Origin: Adiantum capillus-veneris
Lineage: Eukaryota > Streptophyta > Polypodiopsida > Polypodiales > Pteridaceae
Assembly: GCA_014529385.2 (NCBI GenBank)
Contig: CM043948.1
Span: forward strand, 20,636,951 to 20,700,950
Reading direction: 5' to 3'
Length of the DNA stretch: 64,000 nt
Positions within the stretch are counted from its first letter, which is position 1. Each line of letters starts with the position of its first letter. Below the pieces are notes generated by a model that did not search any database, was not told the origin of the DNA, and saw only the letters and a program-made list of their open reading frames with translations. Made by a program: the position numbers and the translations under genes. Shown piece after piece: positions 31,347 through 41,384 of the stretch.

Positions 31347-32217
31347 ATGGCAACAAAAAGAAAGCCTAGCAAAGGTCAACAGTCACTTGCTCCCATGCCG
31401 ACACATAGCGATGCAGCCGGCTCCCTCAGTTCAGCACTGAACAGAGCCACCCCTAGTACACCCTCTTCCAGCTCTGTCATCTCTGGTGGGAGAAAGTCCT
31501 TTGCATCTGTATTACAGACCCCTAAGAAACCGTCCATCATACAAGCCTTGGATTGGGATGCTCTCCAAGTGCAAATCCAAGCATTACAAGAGGAGAACCT
31601 CCTCCTTTGACAACGATTAGATACAGCTGAAGCACGTCTCACGAACCTTGAACAATTTTTTTTATCATTGAAGCCAGGATGGAGGCAAAGGCCTTAAATA
31701 CCGTTCAAGCACAAGTTCACGAGATCACTGCAAGTCTTCCAGTCCAGATCCAAACTCACGTCAACAAGGAGATACGTGAGCTCAAGCGTCGAGATGTTGC
31801 ATCCCTCAATCTGCGGATTGGAGGACTGCCTCAAGAGTGGTACACAACAGGTAATTTCCATGCTTTAGTACATCATCTTGCTAGTTTAATGCCAACACTT
31901 AAGTGGGATACAGTGCTCTATACATCACAGGTTCAATCCATAACCTCACATGTCACCAAAAATGGTGGCTCCCATGGAATCATAACATTTAAGTCCAAAG
32001 TAGCCCGTGACACTATGTTGTACCAATCAAAGAATCTCAAGGACACTAAGTTTTGGTTTGCAGAGGACTTGACTCCTATGCAACTCCAATGTAAGAGAGA
32101 AGAGCTTACCAAGGTTCGTGAAGCTAGAGCAGCTTGAAAATGGGCAGTCTATCGTGGAGGATGGGCAATCATTGAGGACTTTCGGTCTACCAATGCAGCC
32201 CCCAATGATACCACATA
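31347..32217 (+). pseudogene. LINE ORF1-like RNA-binding protein, broken
   Basis: Starts MATKRKPSKGQQSLAPMPTH. A Ser/Thr/Pro-rich N-terminus is followed by a probable coiled coil (VQIQALQEENLLL, then LDTAEARLTNLEQFF, then MEAKALNTVQAQV). An RNA-binding region follows with LNLRIGGLPQEW and FAEDLTPMQLQCKREEL, then VREARAA, stop, KWAVYRGGW. The layout of coiled coil, RRM-like part and a C-terminal DLTP..Q..R..EL..VREA block is that of LINE/L1 ORF1 proteins, which bind element RNA. The defects are TGA at 31608, a frameshift at a T8 run near 31655, and TGA at about 32135. It is probably not expressed as one protein. Confidence 0.7.
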
Positions 32218-32433
32218 ACTAGTATTTTTTCTTTTGCTTGTAAAAATGGAGTTAGACATTGCCACTAAGTCCCTCCAGGAGACGGCTAGTGGTAAGACCT
32301 CTCCATTCTAGGTCATGGACACCGCCCTCTCATGTGAAGGGGAGACACTTTCCACCCTCTCCTTCTAGAGAGGAGAAATGGTTTTGTATACGTTTTTGGT
32401 CCCATGGGTCATATATGACCTCAGCGGACGATA

Positions 32434-32476
32434 ATGAATCTATCTATCTATCTATCTATCTATATATATATATATC
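32434..32476. repeat. (TCTA)n and (TA)n tail
   Basis: Six TCTA units pass into TA repeats, at the 3' edge of the LINE derivative. Simple-repeat tails instead of poly(A) occur in some LINEs and SINEs. Confidence 0.9.
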
Positions 32477-33162
32477 TCATTGTGTAAAGTAAAAAGTGCA
32501 AGAGCTCCATCTCCTTCTCCAAGCTTGTGTGAGAAGTTGAGAGCCTACACCAACACTCTTGGCTATGGAATGCAAATCCAACCAAGAGCCATGCTTCAAT
32601 GCTTAAGCTTGCCATCTTCTTTATCTTCATTACTATGCTATTATGATGTGCTAAGCAAGAAGAGTGATGATACGTGAGGAACTATTTATTTCTCCTATGA
32701 ATGTTTCTTCTTCCTTGTCCCTACCCTCATTCCCCGCTAGCTCTCTCCACCTTTGAAGGTGTTTGAGGCCTTGAGATTGAGGCCGGGGATGGTTAATGCT
32801 TTTACAAGATTAATGCTATGCTCTTGATACATGAAACTTTCCATCTTCATTGCATCACCTAGGTCACAAGGAACACAAAGATTGTATTGTACCAAGAGTC
32901 TCTCTTGATGGGAGAATCTATAATATAAAAGCCTATTGGAGGGGGAACCGACTGCACATAAATCCGGTCCTCAACTATTGTCATGTTCTCTAATTCTCTC
33001 TCTTGCAAAAGTATTGTTCATGCCAAGTTAATTAAGTATAATGGTTATGTTAATACCGCTAATTAAGTTCACCCTCTATGTTTTCAAAATAGTCTCACAA
33101 AAATGCTCACTCTGATTCTCTTAATTCCGTTATTCTCAAAGTTCATAGGCCATTTCCATTAC

Positions 33163-33167
33163 ATGGT
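33163..33167. repeat. Putative target-site duplication, right copy (ATGGT)
   Basis: Pairs with 1488-1492. The A at 33163 may belong to the LTR end TTACA. Confidence 0.5.
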
Positions 33168-33717
33168 TGTGGCAAGGAGGTTAATACCAAATTATGAGAG
33201 AGAAGTTCAAGTTTGGTAACTTTTTCTTCAATGCAAAGTAGGATATGGACTATGAGGCAGGGCATGAGTGTTACTTCTTATAAATTTTGGAGAGACACTG
33301 CTGATTTTCTACTATGCTTTTGTATGGCACTCATGCAAACCGTGCACTATCTACTTTGTTATTTTTAGAAAATATTCTTAATACGAAAAGTTTAACTGGT
33401 GTTTTTCTTTTTCTTTCGTAGCTTCTCAAAGGCGGAATCTTTGCTTTACAAACTTAATCAAGTGAAGGCATTACTCATAAGGTTAGTGCTCTGTCTTGAT
33501 GAAGAGATTGCAGGCGTGCTTTAACAAAACATGAGGTTTTGATTCCACAAATAATCACACATGTGTTTCACAAAATCTTTTGGATTTATCTTCTTTTGTT
33601 TAAAAAGAACTTATTGAGCAATTTATCCATAGCATCCTATTCATGCATTAACATCAATTCACACATTAACATCAACAAAGCAAAACTAGTCAGAGTTTAC
33701 CTTTAGAAACTTGTACA
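33168..33717 (+). other. Host DNA upstream of the PPR gene
   Basis: About 550 bp with no clear open frame. A pyrimidine-rich stretch ending CTTTCGTAG at about 33405-33420 could be a splice acceptor, so an upstream exon or a 5' UTR intron is possible. No clear TATA box was identified. Confidence 0.4.
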
Positions 33718-35133
33718 ATGTTAGGCACTTGTGACCTCGTGGATCACTTCCCCTTGCTGATTGCTGCAATGCATCGTCATCTACAGAGTCTCACGCTAGC
33801 AAGTGGCATGGCAGGAGGCAAGGACGACAAGCCCGCTCGCTTGGATTTGTTATGGAAAGACTTTTTTAGGGCTCCCTCCAAATGGTGGGACGAGCGCAGC
33901 AGCAAGCGAAGGCCTGGGGAGCCGGACTTCAAGCACAAAGAGACCAACGAGCCCTTGTGGATGGAAAAACGTAAAAACCCGCCTTGGGTCAGAGACGAGC
34001 TCATCAGGCGCGGATACCCTGTAGGACAGCTCATTGAAACTGCAGATGCCTTCCCAGCGTCCTTCATATGGACATGCTGTAAGACTCGAGATCTTCAGAG
34101 AGGCACCAGGTTACATCATGAGATTCAAGAACGGGGTTTAGATGAGAAGATGTACTCAGATGCTTTAATTACCATGTATGCAAAGTGCGGCGTGCTTGAG
34201 AAAGCTCAAACATTACTTGACGTGCATAGCAGCAGCAGCGTCATTGCATGGACGGCGTTAATAGCAGGGTATGCCCAACAGGGGGAGGGCGAGAATGCTT
34301 TAACCTGTTTTGAACGAATGCAGCATGACGGCATTTCTCCAAATGGAGTGACGTATGTATCCGTTCTAAAAGCCTGTACTCTGATGAAAGCGCTTGACAA
34401 GGGAAAGCAGCTCCATGATGAGGTCTTGAGTCAGGGTTTGCTGGAGCATAACATAGAGCTGGGTAATACTCTTGTGGACATGTATGCCAAATGTGATGCT
34501 CTTCCCCAAGCGCATGCTGTTCTGAAGGATCTCTCTACTCGCGATGTCATCTCCTGGACAGCATTGATTGCAGGATATACTCAAAAGGGGCAAGGCCAAC
34601 AGGCTCTAGAATGTTTCGAGCAAATGCAGCTCGAGGGGATTCCTCCAAATGCAAGGACCTATACATACATTTTGAAAATGTGTGCAGAGATTGGGGCATT
34701 TGACAAGGGAAAGGAAATCCACGCCGAGATTTCTCGGCAGAGGATACTGAACCGTCGTATACTGGCTGGCGCTCTTGTTGAAATGTACGTGAAGTGTGGT
34801 GCTCTTTCTGAGGGACAGAGTGCTCTAGAGAAGCTCTCTTTGCGCAATGTCGCTTCCTGGAATGCTTTGATTGAAGGATATGTGAAGATGGGGCAAGAAA
34901 AACAGGCTTTAGAATGTTTTGAACTAATGCAGAGCAAAAACATTCTTCCAGATGTAGCAACCTATGTGTGTATTCTGCAAGCTTGTGGTGTGGTGAGAGC
35001 CATTGACAAGGGAAAGCAAATTCATAATGAGATTTCAAGGCAGGGATTATTGGAGCATAACAAAGAGCTGGGTGGTGCTCTTGCGGACATGTACGCTATG
35101 TGTGATGCTCGTCCCAAGCACAAAGTGTTCTAG
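33718..35133 (+). CDS. PLS-type PPR protein with N-terminal PDF-like motif
   Basis: 471 residues. Residues about 43-91 hold LLWKDFF, WWDER, PDFKHK, EPLW and PPWV, the spacing of the PDF motif of organellar single-stranded DNA-binding (OSB) proteins. From about residue 115, PPR repeats of P, L and S type follow: MYAKCG/MYAKCD/MYVKCG units, VIAWTALIAGYAQQG, FERMQHDGISPN, DVISWTALIAGYTQKG, NVASWNALIEGYVKMG. PPR proteins bind specific organellar RNAs. A mitochondrial or plastid role is expected, though no clear transit peptide is visible. The frame stops inside a repeat (ADMYAMCDARPKHKVF) and no E or DYW domain follows. Decayed PPR sequence continues downstream, so this is either a truncated gene or a recent pseudogene. 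The start chosen is the first ATG of the frame; MHRHLQ at residue 18 is an alternative. Confidence 0.75.
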   Translation: MLGTCDLVDHFPLLIAAMHRHLQSLTLASGMAGGKDDKPARLDLLWKDFFRAPSKWWDERSSKRRPGEPDFKHKETNEPLWMEKRKNPPWVRDELIRRGYPVGQLIETADAFPASFIWTCCKTRDLQRGTRLHHEIQERGLDEKMYSDALITMYAKCGVLEKAQTLLDVHSSSSVIAWTALIAGYAQQGEGENALTCFERMQHDGISPNGVTYVSVLKACTLMKALDKGKQLHDEVLSQGLLEHNIELGNTLVDMYAKCDALPQAHAVLKDLSTRDVISWTALIAGYTQKGQGQQALECFEQMQLEGIPPNARTYTYILKMCAEIGAFDKGKEIHAEISRQRILNRRILAGALVEMYVKCGALSEGQSALEKLSLRNVASWNALIEGYVKMGQEKQALECFELMQSKNILPDVATYVCILQACGVVRAIDKGKQIHNEISRQGLLEHNKELGGALADMYAMCDARPKHKVF

Positions 35134-35460
35134 AGAAGCTTCCTTGTTGTAACTTGCCTGAGAATGCTAGGATTGCCAGGCTATGATCACAAGGGGCAAT
35201 GCCAGGCGTTGGATTGATTTGATGAAAGGCATCAGTAGAGTTATGAGACTCTATATCTAAGCTGTAAACAAGGGAAATGACATGCATTATAAGGCTCTGT
35301 AGCAGGGGTGTTGAAATAAAATAGCGCAGGGAGGTGTGCTCATCGAGACCTATGCCTAAGTGTGGGGCCCTTCCAAACGTGCAGCATTCTATTGAAGCTC
35401 TCTACTGGCGGTGTCGTCTCAAGGCAACATGATATGCACAAGAGGGTCAAGGTTAGCAAG
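35134..35460 (+). pseudogene. Decayed 3' continuation of the PPR gene
   Basis: After the stop, pieces of further PPR repeats can be read in changing frames: a LEKLPCCNLPENAR-like piece, NKGNDMHYKAL, and ETYAKCGALPN followed by IEALYWR. This spacing fits at least one more repeat pair with frameshifts and stops. It supports loss of the C-terminal half rather than a naturally short protein. Confidence 0.6.
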
Positions 35461-37674
35461 CTCTTATTATTTGAGCATGTGAAGCAATATTGTGTCAACA
35501 TCTTGCCTGCTGAATTTGCATATATGATGGAAACGAGCCAAATGACTTTTTGCTAACATGTGAGTCACCAATGGTCTGGATTGTAGCACCTGCCCTCACC
35601 TTTTTGCTGCTGAAGCTGCAAATCACAGTGCACAGATTCCAAGAGTTTGACTGAAAGCCAGAGAACATCCCTTATACTGTTTACAGGGAATAGCCTTTTT
35701 TGGGATCCCTGTTCCCTGTTCTGAGTTCCCTTCTCCTGTTCTGGTTTTGGTTCCATGTGATAGGTGTGAGATCGTCACAAGAAATGGTAATTTTTGCCGT
35801 TTCCATTCCCCATTGGCCATTCCTATTTTGCGTTCCATGTGGCTATGACGGTTACAAGCAGGGTCTGTCCATTGTATTCTGCATGTCTGATGGTACATTT
35901 GCATTGTTGTCCTTCAAGATGTCGGGTATTGCTTGGGTGTTTATTGGCACTGTCTGTCTATTAAAAGGAAGTGTAAATGTGAAGCGTACAGGGGAGGCTA
36001 CTATTTTGATTGACGTTCCAAAATAGTGGATGTGGTTGGAGCTTGGTTTGGAGCTTGGTTTCACTTTCTTTCCGCTCTTTTCACAAGTCGCTTTTCATGA
36101 CTTTTGGCATGAGTTTATGGAGTGTGGAAAGATGATTTTTTAAAGGGCTATCGTTGATAGCGTAGAGATTGGGGGCTCCTTGGTAGGCTTGTTCAAGAAC
36201 CCTGACATGACACTGCTTTCAGTGACCGCTGGCTGAAGCTCAGATGGAGGGCAAGGTGCAGTATAAAGGTTGTTATTTGGGCAGGGATGCTCATAGGAGG
36301 AAGAAATGAATGGGCAATACAAATAATTAGGCTCTGCTGGATTCATCTAGACGTCCATGTACATGCATGCCATGATAAGTCAAACTTCATGGCCCAGCAT
36401 GCCCAACGCCAAGCTACTGCAAGACCCTTTCACTTTGGGCGTGGCTATCTGGGTGAATGCCGTGAGGGGCGGGAAGGTGGACGGTCTATGACAAAAACAT
36501 GTCGAAAAGCATGCTGATGCTGAAACCATTGAGCTTTGTCAAGGGGTTCCATAGCAGCCATTATACAAAAGTTGTTTGCAACTTGGCAGCAAATGACCTC
36601 TTGACATGCTAACTTTCTCTTGCTTTGTCATCTGCCTTGTTTGGTTTTGGTCTGCATAAAACTTGACTTTCATGGATCACCTTCCATGGAAAAATCTTGC
36701 TTTTCTGCGATGTAACAATTTGGCTTTTGGAAGAAAGGTCTTGGTTTGACACCTTTGAGCAGGAGAAATTTAAAATAAAAGCCTGTGTCATTCCTCTTGC
36801 TATGATGCTGCTCTTAAGGACTCTGTGCTTGAAATGTTTCTGGAAGGTTGCAAGATACCTGCATTCCACTGGTTGATGACGCACTGTCAAGGCCTGGACC
36901 TGAAAATACGCAACGGGAACTAACAGCGAGGGCTTATCAGCAACATCAAGATCAAGAACTGTAGATACCAGGGTGGGGTGAAAACCTTTTACCAACCATA
37001 TACAGACTTTCATTTCTGAAAGCCCATTAAATTATGTTGGTAAGCACGGACATCAAAGCGTTTTAGTGGTGTTCAAGTCTCGTAGTAGTTACCCAAAACT
37101 TCCCTACAAAGGCCTATTGAAAGCCATGTTACTATGATATGAACGCATTTAGGGCCATATGGGCACTTTTTTCCCTTGCTAAGAGGTTTTTTTTCCAAAC
37201 TTGTATATACAAGAATCACTTATGTTTGTACTTGCATACTAAGTAATGTTAATTTTTGTGTAGTGTGTCCTTGAGCTTCTTCTTCTCCTCCAGCTTTGTG
37301 TACATTTTTGTGACCGTAAATCCAATATATGGTATCATAGCAGGCTTTGACATACCAGGCAGCATTACCAATACCCTCGTGCCTCATTTTTTCAGATTGA
37401 GGTGATATTTGGAGAGCATTTGACACACACAACATAACCTTTTGGGAAAGCTCATAGAGTTGATTTGTTTTGAACGCCGTTTCCACAAGAGGCAGCATTG
37501 TGCAAGCAATTTTTCATTCTGTGGAAGTTCTGTAATGGGAGAGTGCACATTTCTTCAAACAGACACATTGTGGTCTTGTGGGGGCTGTGCTATATATAGT
37601 ACACGTGCAATTTGTCCTTTGTAAATGGAACTTTTGTGTTAGATGGCCATTAAAAATGATGTTTTTTTAATTTG
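35461..37674. other. Host-like intergenic DNA, no gene recognised
   Basis: About 2.2 kb. Open frames are short (up to 134 codons) and show no family motifs. No LTR, primer site or domain was seen. It could hold 3' UTR sequence or an old, unrecognisable element. Confidence 0.5.
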
Positions 37675-38111
37675 TCTACTGATGAACAATTAAAAGGGCT
37701 ACCCACTGTGGGCTAACATAATGCAACATTTTCTTGTCACAAAGGACGTGGGGAACATCGTACAAGATTATAATAAACAAATGGCTTGTGTGGGTAGAAG
37801 ACGTGTTGAGATAGTGAAGATCCTAATAGTTTTGCCACTAGAGTTATTTAAGAGAAGGATGTTGGGATGGTCGAGATGTGCAGGTTCATGTTTCAATTTG
37901 CACTCTAGTACTCCACACCTTTACTCGGTGAAAGTAACAAGACAAATATGTGATATTCTAGCTTCCTTGTATGCAAGTTGCAATGAGACAACAAATTGTT
38001 TACATGCATAGAGAGTTAGAATGCAAGATTCGTGGGTTATGTAAGAGGACAATGGTATGGATGTATTTTTGGCAAAGATTAAAGATATCAAAGAGCAATT
38101 GATTCCTATTG
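37675..38111 (+). pseudogene. Copia gag remnant
   Basis: Aligns in order with the gag of the copia at 60474: a TGTGGGCTAACATAATGCAACA block, then VGNIVQ, then ICDILASLYASCNET and DVFLAKIKDIKEQLIPI (compare WDILAGLYASRNEAK and TFLASVKDINEQLIS). Frameshifts and stops are frequent. It keeps a Gln codon (NIVQ) where the copy at 60474 has a TAG stop. Confidence 0.75.
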
Positions 38112-38333
38112 TGTTGGAATTAGGGTTATAGGAATGCACACACAGCTTCGAGAAGATGAAGAAGCTCAAGGCACACAACGAGAGTGTATTGCTTAGTGCG
38201 CAAATTGAAAGATAAGTTAGCCCTAGAGTGATGGGCATATATACATTGCACTTAGAAAAAACCTCTTAGTGAGGAAAAAGTTCCCTGGTGGTCTTAAATG
38301 TGTTCACACATCACTACCATGTATAAAGTAACA
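38112..38333 (-). repeat. Copia LTR, 222 bp
   Basis: Same family as 41161-41384, 50855-51079 and 59884-60111. On the minus strand it ends TAATTCCAACA. It directly abuts a plus-strand gag remnant without a primer-binding site, so it is a solo or rearranged LTR. Confidence 0.75.
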
Positions 38334-38343
38334 AATCCCTGGT

Positions 38344-38375
38344 GGTAGTGATGTGTTCACACACACATCACTACC
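38344..38375. repeat. Perfect inverted repeat, 13-bp arms
   Basis: GGTAGTGATGTGT, six bases, then ACACATCACTACC. The arms match the start of the copia LTR (GTGGTAGTGATGTGTG), so two LTR starts meet head to head here. Confidence 0.85.
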
Positions 38376-38540
38376 ACGTGTAGAACAAACCTCCGTTGGG
38401 AATGATGCAATGAATGAGAGTTGACACATAAGTGTATATGGAATTGTCATCCCTTCAGGACATGATTAATCCACAAAGAGAAGAAAGCCCAAACCTTTGT
38501 AGAAAGCTTCAAACTTTCACGAGGCAATGCCTTTGTGAAT

Positions 38541-40267
38541 TGTAATGGAGATGGCCTATGAACTTTGAGAATAATGGAATTATGAGAATTAGAGTGAGAA
38601 TTTTTGTGAGTTCACTTTGAGAACATAGAGGGTGAACTTAATTGATGGTAGCAACATAAACATAGTACTTGATTAACTTTGCATGAACAATACTTTTGCA
38701 AGAGAGAGAGTATCAGAGATCGTGACAATAGTTGAGGACCATATTTACTTGGAGCCAGTTCCCCCTCCAAAAGGCGTTTGTATTATAGATTCTCCCATCA
38801 AGAGAGACTTGGTACAATACAATCTTTGTGTTCCTTGTGACCTTGGTGATGCTATGAAGATGGATAGCTTCATGCATCACGAACATAACATAAACTTTAC
38901 AAAAAGCATTAACTATTCCAAGCCTCAGTCCCAAGGCCTCAAACACCTTCGAAGGTGGAGAGAGCTAGCACAAGGAATGAGGGTAGGGAAGAGGAAGAAG
39001 AATCATTTATAGGAGAAAGAAATAGTTTCTCACTTATCATCACTCTTCTTGATTAGCATAGCATAATAGCATAGTAATGAAGATGAAGAAGATGAAAAGT
39101 TTAAGCATTGAAGCATGCCTCTTGTTGGATTTACATTCCATAGCCAAGAGTGTTGGTGTAAGCTCTCAACTTCTCAACAAGCTTGGAGAAGGAGATGGAT
39201 CTCTTGAACTTTGCACCCCACATGTTGAGAGAATGTGTGTGTGTGTGGGAGAGTATACCCCCTCTCATCAAGAGAGACTCGGTACAATACAATCTTTGTG
39301 TTCCTTGTGACCTTGGTGATGCTATGAAGTTGGAAAGCTTCATGCATCACAAACATAACATAAACTTTACAAAAAGCATTAACTATTCCAAGCCTCAGTC
39401 CCAAGGCCTCAACCACCCTTCGAAGGTGGAGAGAGCTAGCGCAGGGAATGAGGGTAGGGAAGAGGAAGAAGAATCATTTATAGGAGAAAGAAATAGTTCT
39501 TCACTTATCATCACTCTTCTTGATTAGCATAGCATAATAGCATAGTAATGAAGATGAAGAAGATGACAAGCTTAAGCATTGAAGCATGGCTCTTGGTTGG
39601 ATTTACATTCCATAGCCAAGAGTGTTGGTGTAGGCTCTCAACTTCTCAACAAGCTTGGAGAAGGAGATGGATCTCTTGCACTTTGCACCCCACATGTTGA
39701 GAGAATGTGTGTGTGTGGGAGAGTATACCCCCTCTCATGCTTGGTCCACCTCTCTCTCTCTCTCTCGTATTATTTAATTATATCATTTGGACATGTGTCC
39801 TCTTTTTCCTCTTTGAGAGAAAGAATTTAATTATTTATTTTTATGCATCTAAATTCTCATTGGGACCCCTTTAAAGCCTATCTAATAGGATTCAAGCACA
39901 TCATGAGGGACACATGTTGAGGATTTTGACATGTGTCTTTTATGCTTCTTAAGTCATTTGGTTTGAATTGAACACTTCAAGCACTTAGTCATTTAAGCAT
40001 GGAAACAATTTATGCCTCTTGAGAATTTATCTTTGAATTGAACACTTTAAGAACCTTAGTCATTTAATCATAAAAATCACCTCAAACTTTGGGCAAGGTT
40101 CCCACAAACACTTTAAGCACTTTAGGCAAGCTGACAAGCACCTCATGCTTGGGTAGGATTCCCACCTCAAGGTCAATCTTAACTTGCCTAAGATCAAATG
40201 ATTTTTTAACACTAACTCTTGGAGGTATTTAATGAAGCTAACCCTAAGGTCTTTTAAGCTCCATTAG
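38541..40267 (-). mobile_element. Truncated gypsy LTR, copy 1
   Basis: On the minus strand it ends CTCCATTACA at 38541 and matches LTR 30051-33163, including the CTTCAAGAGA.., GGAGTGGAGGG-type and TTAAGCTCCATTAG blocks. The LTR start (TGTCATAAAA) is missing: at 40267 the sequence passes directly into copia gag. No primer-binding site lies to the left, so the left edge is an outer end. It contains an internal 470-bp tandem duplication. Confidence 0.8.
38796..39735. repeat. 470-bp tandem duplication within the LTR
   Basis: Units 38796-39265 and 39266-39735 both begin CATCAAGAGAGACT and are about 95% alike by eye. The LTR copy at 43209 holds only one unit. Confidence 0.9.
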
Positions 40268-40480
40268 ATGCAAACAGCTCTAGTAGTAGCAACTCTGCCA
40301 CCAACACCTACAACATTTGTATCCACAGAATCAGGACATACATCAATGTTGTGCACAAAAGCCCAAACATCCCGACACAAGAACATGTTGCATCATGTAA
40401 GCCCACATTGGGTATTTATCTCCGTCCAATTTATCCTTAGCATCGAACATCTTGATTACATCTATGTTGTTGTCAGCCAT
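40268..40480 (-). pseudogene. Copia gag N-terminal fragment, copy 1
   Basis: Minus-strand start MADNN at 40480 followed by MFDAKDKLDGDKYPMWAYMM, matching the gag at 60474 (MFAAEDRLDGDNYPMWAYMM). Stops follow soon, and the fragment joins gypsy LTR sequence at 40267. The same junction recurs at 46167. Confidence 0.8.
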
Positions 40481-40485
40481 GACGA

Positions 40486-40807
40486 TGTAAAGAATGAGGA
40501 TGCAAGAGAGCTACACAAGACAAGCACAAAGCATACAGAGATGGAAAGCTTCTTCTTCTTCTTCACAGAAAAGAGAGTACAAAATGACTAAGTGCTAAAG
40601 ATGAAAAGTAGCACATATGTACATGCGGTCACTAAGTGTGAACTCGCTAGAAGCGTACTAGGCTGGCACTATAAGTGTAGTCCAGCTGTAGAATCACTGG
40701 CAGAGATCCTCCGTGTCGGTCACCTAACGCGCCAGTGAGTAAATGCCGTAAGCGGCCAAGACCCGTAGTGGATGCCAGCTCAAGGTGTAGAGCTCGACAT
40801 CTCAACA
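40486..40807 (-). mobile_element. Solo copia LTR, 322 bp, with 5-bp target-site duplication
   Basis: The same family and the same length as the 3' LTR at 13040-13361. It is bounded by GACGA at 40481-40485 and at 40808-40812. It lies in the copia leader just before the gag ATG. A full element presumably inserted and was reduced to one LTR by recombination between its LTRs. Confidence 0.95.
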
Positions 40808-40812
40808 GACGA

Positions 40813-41146
40813 GTGACGGCACCTGATGTGAAAACTACTCCAAAAGAGGTAAAACAAAGTAGGACCAACACATGCTATATAGCACAACCCAAAGAAGACT
40901 GAAAAGGACCTAGTCTATAGAAAATTGCAATGACAAAAATTTTACACAAAAAGATGAAATTGCATGCACGGTAGTGTTTGTAGTGGAAGCGGAGGCCTAA
41001 ATGAGTTCGAATGGAAATTTTGAGCAGACCAAAAGCTCTACAAGAATTTTCAACCTGTTTGACGCTCATCAAAGTTCACTCAAATTGAAGAAAGTGAGCA
41101 AGCGAATGTGGCATTGCTGACGGCTATGCTCGAGAGGACACAACGT
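40813..41146 (-). other. Copia leader, copy 1
   Basis: Matches 50504-50840 and the plus-strand leader at 60126-60473 (TTTTCACATCA near the gag start). No open frame. Confidence 0.8.
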
Positions 41147-41158
41147 GCTCTGATACCA
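41147..41158 (-). other. Copia primer-binding site, copy 1
   Basis: TGGTATCAGAGC on the minus strand, two bases inside the LTR. Confidence 0.9.
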
Positions 41159-41160
41159 AT

Positions 41161-41384
41161 TGTTGGAATAGGGTTGCATGAAATCACACACAACTTGGAG
41201 AAAATAAAGAAGCTCAAGGCACACAATAGAGAGTGTATTGCTTAGTGCACAAATGAAAGATGAGTTAGCTTAGAGTGATGGGTGTATATACAAAGCACGG
41301 GGAAAATACTCCTAGCGAGGAACAAAATACCTTGGCGGTCCTAAGTGTGTTCACACACATCACTACCACATATGTATGGTAACA
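41161..41384 (-). repeat. Copia 5' LTR, copy 1 (224 bp)
   Basis: On the minus strand it starts TGTTACCATACATATG and ends CCTATTCCAACA. Same family as 59884-60111. To its right lies gypsy gag sequence. Confidence 0.9.

Noticed and set aside
33718-35133. Calling the PPR gene a specific organellar editing factor.
   Set aside because: No E or DYW domain is present, the 3' end is decayed and no target can be read from the sequence, so no gene symbol was given.
35461-37674. Several frames of 60-134 codons as host genes.
   Set aside because: No motifs, no codon pattern, no family similarity that I recognise, and similar-sized frames occur by chance in such DNA.
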